Source: Dysidea avara
Taxonomy: Eukaryota > Porifera > Demospongiae > Dictyoceratida > Dysideidae
Reading direction: 5' to 3'
Assembly (NCBI RefSeq): GCF_963678975.1
Contig: NC_089273.1
Coordinates: 9,796,614-9,860,613 of the forward strand
Length of the DNA: 64,000 nucleotides
Part shown: positions 1 to 64,000 of the stretch, one piece after another
Layout of the letters: every line of letters starts with the position of its first letter
Position numbering within the stretch: position 1 is the first letter of the stretch
Program-made: the position numbers and the translations under genes
The notes under the pieces: generated by a model
Told to the model about the DNA's origin: nothing
What the model saw: the letters and a program-made list of their open reading frames with translations, nothing else
The model's database searches: none

Positions 1-64
1 CCATCGCTAATGGTGAAGTACAGTTGCGAATGTTGCTGAAGAAGCTATAGCGTAAGAATTATCA

Positions 65-990
65 CCTTATAAAGTGGCAATTGGAAACAGTGGAGATGGA
101 AACCGGAAATAGAAAATGGAAATAAAAAATGGACATAGTCAAATTATCATATGAATATATCCTAGAGTAAAACTCTCATTTAGTATCCACCTCTTAAGAC
201 CACCTTCTTGCAAAGACCACTTTGTAATTAGGCTCCAAAAATAGTTAAAGTATACTTAATGACCTTATTAAAAAGACCCCTTTATGGTCACCTTTCATAA
301 AGACCACCTCTGTACAAAGACCATGTGCACCTCTTCACATTGTAATAATAGCTACGTAAGTTCCAAACATCACTTTACTAAAATAGCTAAGTTAACTAAA
401 AAGTCTCTTGAGGTCATCTCCGTATGAGACCTTTGATCAGTATGTTATAGTGTACTACACATTACTTGAATAGAGTATTTTTGTATGACACATTCTGGTT
501 CAAACTGAGTGATAATGGTACAGATAGCTAGAGGACTTAAGTAAAGTTTGGATCAAAATAATTATTTTGTTGAGTCATGAAATACATGTTTGGTACATAT
601 CAAATATTTCACTGTACAGTGGTGGTCTTTATAAAGAAATGGTCTTTATAAAATAGTGACCATTAAGTGGTCTTATTAGTGAAGTCATTTAGTATGCCTT
701 AGTTATCATTGAGACCTAATTACAACATGGTCTTTGTACAAAGGTGGTCTTTATAACAAGGTGATCTTTAAGGGGTGGCCACTAAATGAGAGTTTTACTG
801 TAGGATACAAAATCACAACATGGTCTTTGTACAGAGGTGGTCTTTATAACAAGGTAGTCTTTAAGAGATGGCCACTAAATGAGAGATTTACTGTAGGATA
901 CATTTACGTATATGACAATTTGACCGTTTCCATTTTCCATTTCCATTTCTGTTTTTCACTTCCACTGTTTCCATTTCCCCTTTATAAAAG
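65..990. mobile_element. Large inverted-repeat (foldback) element with duplicated right arm
   Basis: Left end (CCTTATAAAGTGG, 65) is mirrored by CCCTTTATAAAAGG at 990. Inner arms include AGTAAAACTCTCATTTAGT (167) against ACTAAATGAGAGTTTTACTG (781-800). The right inner arm is present twice in tandem (about 727-803 and 822-898). No coding capacity or clear target duplication. Confidence 0.65.
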
Positions 991-1082
991 GTTGTTTGCT
1001 ACAGTTGTACCTGAACAAAGTCTTGTAGCAGCTGCTACATCTTGTTGTCATGTTTTCTCCAGCTGCCAATCTTGTTACAGAC

Positions 1083-1186
1083 AAATTCTAATGCCAAAGT
1101 GATGAATTCAATTGCCAAGGGGATGGATTTATTTGCCAATGTGATGGATTTAATTGCCAAAGCAACAAATTCAATTGCCAAAACCT
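1083..1186. repeat. Short imperfect tandem repeat (about 22-28 bp x 4)
   Basis: Four imperfect copies of a unit around AATTGCCAAxGxGATGGATT. Both strands are open only because the repeat lacks stops. Confidence 0.7.
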
Positions 1187-4100
1187 GTAAGATACATATA
1201 TGCACAGATATAATATACTTCAGCGAAAGGAGGTTATTGATATACTGTACATAGCTCTGTGCAAAAAAGTACAAGTTTTTTGGATTGTAGAAATAAAAAG
1301 TAGTAAAGCAAAGGAGGTTACCTACAGTATACCTGAAGATACATTAGATGTAATTTATTGCAACGCAATAAATTGAAGTTAACAAGCCTTGGTGTGGGTG
1401 TAGAATGGATACAATACAAATCTACATACCATACCATAGTAAATGAAGCCAGCATCCTTTAGTGATAAACTAGCATTTCGAGTAAAGTAATTAAATTCAC
1501 CAACACAGAATCCTTGAGTTGACTGTAAGGTCCATTAGAGAGGCATTGTATATTAACAGTGCTAGCACCACAAACTGAAATCAACACTTGTTTCAGGTAA
1601 AAGTTGAACCAATCTTGTAGGATACACAAGACGTAATGATGTCACAATGATTCATTGTAATAAACTGGTTTGACAGGTTTGAGAATTGAGATCATGAGAT
1701 CATGCCATAGTGCATGGCATGTTCGTGGACAGAAAAACTTTTCCCTCCCTCCTACCCAAAACCATGCATCAAGTATATGTGCCAGTATGTATGTTGTATG
1801 CGCTTTTTACGGTTGTATGTATCGCCTAGTTACATTATTTGCTTGGTTATTGTGCATCCAATTACTGATATTGAGCTTAGATACCCATATATAGTTAAAT
1901 GGCAACTGAGGACCAAGGGCAGGTGGATGAAGTGCTAATTATCTGTGCATGGCCAAACCAAACCAATTACACTAAAATTTAACTTATATGATTATTCATT
2001 GGTTGCTGCTATCATGTTGTGTTGCTATGCATATATGGGGTGTTGCTGCAATCTTGTACTATTTGGAAAATATATTTGCTTCGTGGTCAACTGTAAATCC
2101 AGTTATGCCATATCCACAATGCTTGTCTGCGTGGCATGCGCAAAAGTTATTACACCCTGCTCCAACAATTTTCTCAGTTGCCCTTTCCCCAAAGTACTTG
2201 TGTATAGATATCTGTATGAATGTTATTTGTGTTTTGTGCTGTTATGTATATTTATGGCAATGGTACAATGTTATTTGGTAGATATTTGCATGAGTGTTTG
2301 TTTGTTTTGTGTTGTTGCATACACTTCATGGCTTTGTGGAAAAATGTTATTGTGGTTAGAACTAGGAAAAGTAGGCAATAGAGCTAGGTGCGGTGGAAGG
2401 GTGGTGTGTATAGCTAGGAAAACATTATAGTCGTGTCTATTTTGTATGCACACATACTAAATACATGGTAAGTGGTGATTGCACCCTGGGGGTGTGCACT
2501 GCTTGGATATGCCGAGTGCACACTGCCCTGGGGTGTTTCCACACCAATCAGCACGTTAATGGACATTTAATCCTTACTGTAGTGTATACCAGGATTTAAA
2601 TATCCACTGGTCAAGACACATGATAGTGTGTCATATGGCCAAGTACAGCCTATGCAGGTGTGACAAGCAAGTATATTTATAGCTATTTTACAGGAACCAA
2701 GGAAGTACTGTATTCACGCATTTGTAGCTTGATAGTGCTTGACCCGAAGTTAACCATGTTTGCTGTGGACCTCGTGGTTGGGAACCTCCTGGATCAAATT
2801 TGAGCTGAATCAGTCTTTTCATCACTGAGATAATTACGTGTTTTCAAAATTTATCTTAGTTTCTTCATATAACTATTTCCTCATCTTCTTTTTGCTCCGC
2901 TGATAGTTACTCCATGTACAGACCAATTTTCAAATTACAGTGTCACTCCACGGCAAAAATCACTTTTGCATTTTTTAAAAATTGCTCATAATTCTCTTGT
3001 TCTTCATAAGATGTGTATGAAGCTTTGGCTGTAATATATTGCATTATTCTCTAACTGAATGTAATTTTGAAGTAAATCAACCACAGCATATCGATTTTTC
3101 TATGTTCATCCTGTTAGAGATAGTGTTATGAATAGGAAACACTCTGAGAAGCACCTCTGATATCTATCCAGAAATTACAGAAGTTACAGACTATACTAAG
3201 GGAGCCATTATGCACTACTGTGAATTGACACCTTGCTCTGTCAGCTATAGAGAAATGGGACACAAAGAAGGAAGCCACAATGTATGCATTGTATGTACTG
3301 TTTATTCCAAAAGGCACCTTTCAGGCTGAAACAGTGTCTAATAGTTAAAATGAAGCCATGCATGTTAACTGTTATTGAGTTTTGCTTGTATGAAGGGATC
3401 ACTTAGTCAATCAATAGAAAATTTCAATATTGTAGCAACGTGCAGTGCACACATCATTGTAACGTTTCAGTTAATAATGATTAATAAATACTACATTACT
3501 TTAGGCTTAGTTATACCAAGAGTTAATAATAGTGGAGAGGAGAGCATCCAACACAGTGTAGGGTTTCCAAAAATTAGCCTAAGTAATTCGAAGTGATTGT
3601 CTCTGCAAAGCTCTGCAATTTGTAGTATTCTCTATAGGTGAAGACTGTTTCAATCATCACATTTCTTTGTTCTCTCAGTGTCACACACTCATTGCATTTC
3701 CTTGTCATCCCAGTGTGCACATTTCCATGTTTGATATAATCCCTTTGAATTACTCAGACTCATTTTTAAAGAACTTATACAGTTGGTGCTAAAAGCTGGA
3801 ATAGAATTGAATGGAGTGGAACCAATTAGGGTGCGAGCCAAGTGGAAAAATCTTTTTTTTTTTAAACAGATCATGCACCATTTCTGACTGTCACATAGTA
3901 ATTAGATTGTGCTAGAGTCTACGTATAGGCATGCTACAATTGCTCTCTCAAAGTTTCTATATAATGCCCGTCACATGGCATATTGAGTTCTTAACAATCC
4001 ATTGAATTCTGTTTAATCATGTAGAATTACTTCCTTATCACTCTAAACAGTAAACTACCATAGTATATTTTCATGTTATAATTGTGTCCAAGCTATTAGT

Positions 4101-4341
4101 AACAGTGAGGATGGTTTTCTGAAGGGACTATAATTCTGCCAGCATTCACAATGATTTACGAGAGCCGACCACGGTGTATGTTAGTAGCTATGAATTGTAT
4201 GTTTACAATGCTTAAAAATAATCATTTAGCAGTTTAAATGATTGTTTTTCAGAGTGGGTAGCTGTAAAACGCATTCGTGAAGTTGGCATTAATAGAAACT
4301 TCTAATGAGTGATTTCTAGCATGCCTGTAGGTCCAGTACTA

Positions 4342-4529
4342 CTCAAAAGCAATGTCATCTGGCAAGAGTGCAAAGAAAACTCACTAACCAAAAGGTGAGG
4401 CACCGGTTTTGCTCAAGATTATTCATCCTATTTCATTTGAGATGAATACTAGCAAGCACAAGAGGTGCCACACCCTTTAAAATTGGCTTTTTAATCAGTT
4501 GCACTCGCAAGACAATGTTGCATTTGAGT
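4342..4529. mobile_element. MITE, CTCAAA-type terminal inverted repeats
   Basis: Ends ACTCAAAAGCAATGTCATC and GACAATGTTGCATTTGAGT are inverted repeats; flanked by GTACT on both sides, a likely 5-bp target duplication. Same family as 25275-25473, 37117-37315 and 44225-44415. Confidence 0.65.
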
Positions 4530-4690
4530 GGTACTGTAGAAGTAAACTATAATTCTAGTTACTATCTGACAATTGTAAATGGTGCGCAATCTGCAAAAAA
4601 TAATTTTCAACTTGGCATGCACCACAATTGCCAGTTCCATTCCATTACGGTTTTTAGCACTACCCACCTTATTCTGTGTTGGGCACTCTT

Positions 4691-5151
4691 TAGGCTTGTG
4701 CCAAATATGCTGGCATTATTTCGAGCATAATAGGCTAGCTAAAGCATCAAGCATTATGCCAGCATAATAGGACAATTTTCAAGAATTTTAATTAAAACAT
4801 GCAATGTGTGTGTAAAAAATTCTGCACAACATGAACACACTGCACATTATTACTGCATTTCATATCAAAAAACCTTGCAGTGTTGTTATTTTTACTATTT
4901 CTTGACTGATTATTAACACTTTATGGAAATAAGATCAAGATGCTGTAATAGAGCAGTCACTTACTCTAATACAGCAGTCAGGAAATGCAGATATACTCTA
5001 ATACAGCAGTCAGGAAATGCAGATATACTCTAATCAGCTCTCGAGCATAATCTTGATTTTGAGAGCATAATTTTGAGCAAAATAGGCTGAATTTTGAGCA
5101 CTGCTCAAAAGCATAATAGGCAATTTTCAAAGCATAATTGACTCAAGCCCA
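4691..5151. mobile_element. MULE- or hAT-like non-autonomous element (461 bp)
   Basis: Ends TAGGCTTGTGCC and the inverse of TGGGCTTGAGTC; flanked by GCACTCTT at 4683-4690 and 5152-5159 (8-bp target duplication). Contains a perfect 32-bp direct repeat at 4962-4993 and 4994-5025. End sequence matches 62793-63551. Confidence 0.65.
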
Positions 5152-5657
5152 GCACTCTTCTTCACTACCATTAACTCTTACTGTAGCTACATGTACACCT
5201 AAACAATACTGTCAATGTGCCATGAAAGTATTGTAAAAGTGCTTTCTAGTCAATATTATTTTGTGAGAAACCTACATATACAATACTATTCTACTGTATG
5301 ACATTTATGGGAAACTACACAGTATATCTAGCCTATTTGATCATGTGCGTGACATTTCAATTGAAGCTAACCAAACTATATAATCCTGCTTGTTCTATAA
5401 TTGTATAGAAACTGATTGTATGAAAACATACAGGTGTAGCACTGGTTTGATAGGTTGATGAATGTTCAAGCCAAAGCTATGAAAAGAAAATACATATGTA
5501 TGCATTGTTTACTTCATGGTATGATACTCTTCTTGGGACTAATAGATACAACCAATACTGTTTTAGTCGCACAATTGTATTTACATTCCTCCTGAAATTA
5601 TTAAAGACAATATATTATGAAAAAATCAGTTTACATACTTATTTTATTGGTACGTAG

Positions 5658-62720
<57,063 letters not shown>

Positions 62721-64000
62721 GTAATTGAATGCATTAATATGCAAACCTATGTATAGGCCATTATATTATGTACTGTATAAGGACAGAACTGCGTAGACCT
62801 GTGCCTATTATGCCAGCATAATTTTGGGAATAGTAGTTCAACAATTTCATGAGAATAATTCTGGAATAATAGGATGGTTACAGGCACAAGTTTAGAATTA
62901 TCAGATGTCAACAGTGGAATTAAGGGGCATGTCTATTCTGGGATTAGTTAGAAAAAAGAGTTAAGCTATTAAGAGTGATTTATAGCTGACATTATTATAT
63001 GGGTGCTGGCTGAAAGGACTGAAAGCCTCTAAAACATTGATAAAATGTAATAGAACGTTCAATACTCTAATAAAGCAGTCAGATCATTTCATGTTAATAA
63101 TCTGTAGTCAGGATCAAGGATTAAACTGCATGATTATCTGCAATTCAGAAACTTGTACATCTACTACCAGTGTATCTTCTTTAAGTCTTTGATCATTACC
63201 TATCAAACTTAGTATGTAGCTATAACCATCACTTTGATACACCAATAATTTAAGATCACTTGAATTAATACTGCAGTCTGCAGATAGCTATTCTAAGTCT
63301 GTTGTAATTATTTATGGCTAGAAAAACTAATGATGTGTAAGTTGGAGCACTTCATTTATGGCCGTTAATTAATTCTGGCAAAACTACTTAGATCAGCATC
63401 TTCAAACTAAGTGACTAGCTACAGAAACTAAATGAGGATTAGTTTGGAACAAATAGGCTAGACACAAGAATAAAAAAGAATGTGTGAAAAATTTGGGATA
63501 TTCTAGAAGGAATAATAGGTAAAATTTTAAGCATAATAGGCTCAGGCCTAGACAGAACTGCCTATCATTAGTAGTTACGTAGTGTACAGTTTTCAGTGCA
63601 AATAATATGTGTAATCACCTATACTACTGAAAGTGATGTTTATAGCTTTCAGTATGTGCAGTAATTGTGTTTACAGACAACTTTAAATGAATGTTATATA
63701 ACATGAATATGTTGCTAAAGTTTAAGCATTTTCTGGTGAATAATTAACATTATAGCAATAGACAGCAGGGAGAGTAAAACAATCTTTTTATCTACAAATA
63801 CATTATTTTGTCCAGTTGTATAACCAGACTTCAGTTACTAACTATACATCTTGTTACATAACTGGACATTCTGATGGGAGGGCCCAGCTCATTTTATCAG
63901 TACTGTAACTGTTGTGTCATGTGAGCAGGATAGCCAACAAAGCCAATACTACAGCTAAACATGACATCCATTCTACCATACATGTGTTGTTATATAGCCT
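62721..64000 (+). other. Intron following 6J (runs off the window)
   Basis: J-A intron interrupted by a MULE-like element (62793-63551). After it the sequence matches introns 5J and 1J (AACCAG-rich patch near 63810-63920). Confidence 0.75.
62793..63551. mobile_element. MULE-like non-autonomous element (759 bp)
   Basis: TAGACCTGTGCCTATTATGC mirrored by GCATAATAGGCTCAGGCCTA; ACAGAACTGC (62783-62792) repeated at 63552-63561, a 10-11 bp target duplication. Intron 1J has the uninterrupted GGACAGAACTGCCTATCA (18567). Confidence 0.75.

Larger units (their letters stand above)
1..5657 (+). other. Upstream intron (5' end not in window)
   Basis: No Calx-beta exon or other convincing coding sequence is visible. 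Exon 1A needs a J-type first half, so this is inferred to be the 3' part of its upstream intron. It holds a large inverted-repeat element, a short tandem repeat and two small transposons (listed separately). The remainder is AT-rich sequence in which I see nothing definite. Confidence 0.6.

Noticed and set aside
1945-2430. 161-residue Cys- and Leu-rich open frame
   Set aside because: Low-complexity TG-rich sequence, no recognisable domain, and a competing frame in the same region; treated as chance.

Overview
This is eukaryotic, animal-type DNA: AT-rich, intron-rich, with many short non-autonomous transposons and almost no long ORFs. One plus-strand gene crosses the whole window and continues beyond both ends. 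It is built from six tandem copies of a ten-exon cassette, and each cassette encodes five Calx-beta domains. All 60 exons are open. Each exon type has the same length in every unit (201, 138, 204, 138, 207, 150, 204, 150, 204 and 135 nt), and every junction is phase 1. The exons join into about 3,460 residues of glycosylated, acidic, Calx-beta-only sequence. No start, stop, signal peptide, membrane segment or C-terminal domain is inside the window. Arrays of Calx-beta domains on phase-1 exons with introns near 50 bp suggest a demosponge and its aggregation-factor family (extracellular, Ca2+-dependent cell adhesion). That family and organism assignment is inference; the Calx-beta exons themselves are read from the sequence.

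Layout: 1-5657 upstream intron with transposons; unit 1 exons 5658-18523 (with an 8.6 kb intron); unit 2 21183-25186; unit 3 32898-37028; unit 4 40018-44136; unit 5 46134-49306; unit 6 57143-62720; intron to the end. In each unit exons A to J are spliced in order. A Calx-beta domain is made by pairs B+C, D+E, F+G, H+I, and by J of one unit with A of the next. Because every exon is symmetric, whole units, domains or single exons can be duplicated or skipped without a frameshift.

The large introns are a transposon record. Paralogous introns supply empty sites, so many insertions can be shown directly. The most striking element is a 4.7-5.7 kb family present three times (12445-17480, 27686-32404, 50124-55772). 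All copies start TCAAGAC with a 6-bp stem hairpin that shows a compensatory base change. All end in a very long foldback whose last bases are G/A before T. They sit at A/T target sites without a longer target duplication, and carry unrelated cargo: exon-like minus-strand sequence plus a degraded tyrosine recombinase, a GC-richer patch, or a 4.2 kb hierarchical satellite. They look Helitron- or Helentron-like but lack the standard CTRR end.

Other elements include MITE families with 4-bp AT-rich target duplications, a MULE-like family with 8-11 bp duplications, a hAT-like element carrying a (CAG)34 tract in unit 2 that is 2-3 repeats in unit 3, and several simple foldbacks.
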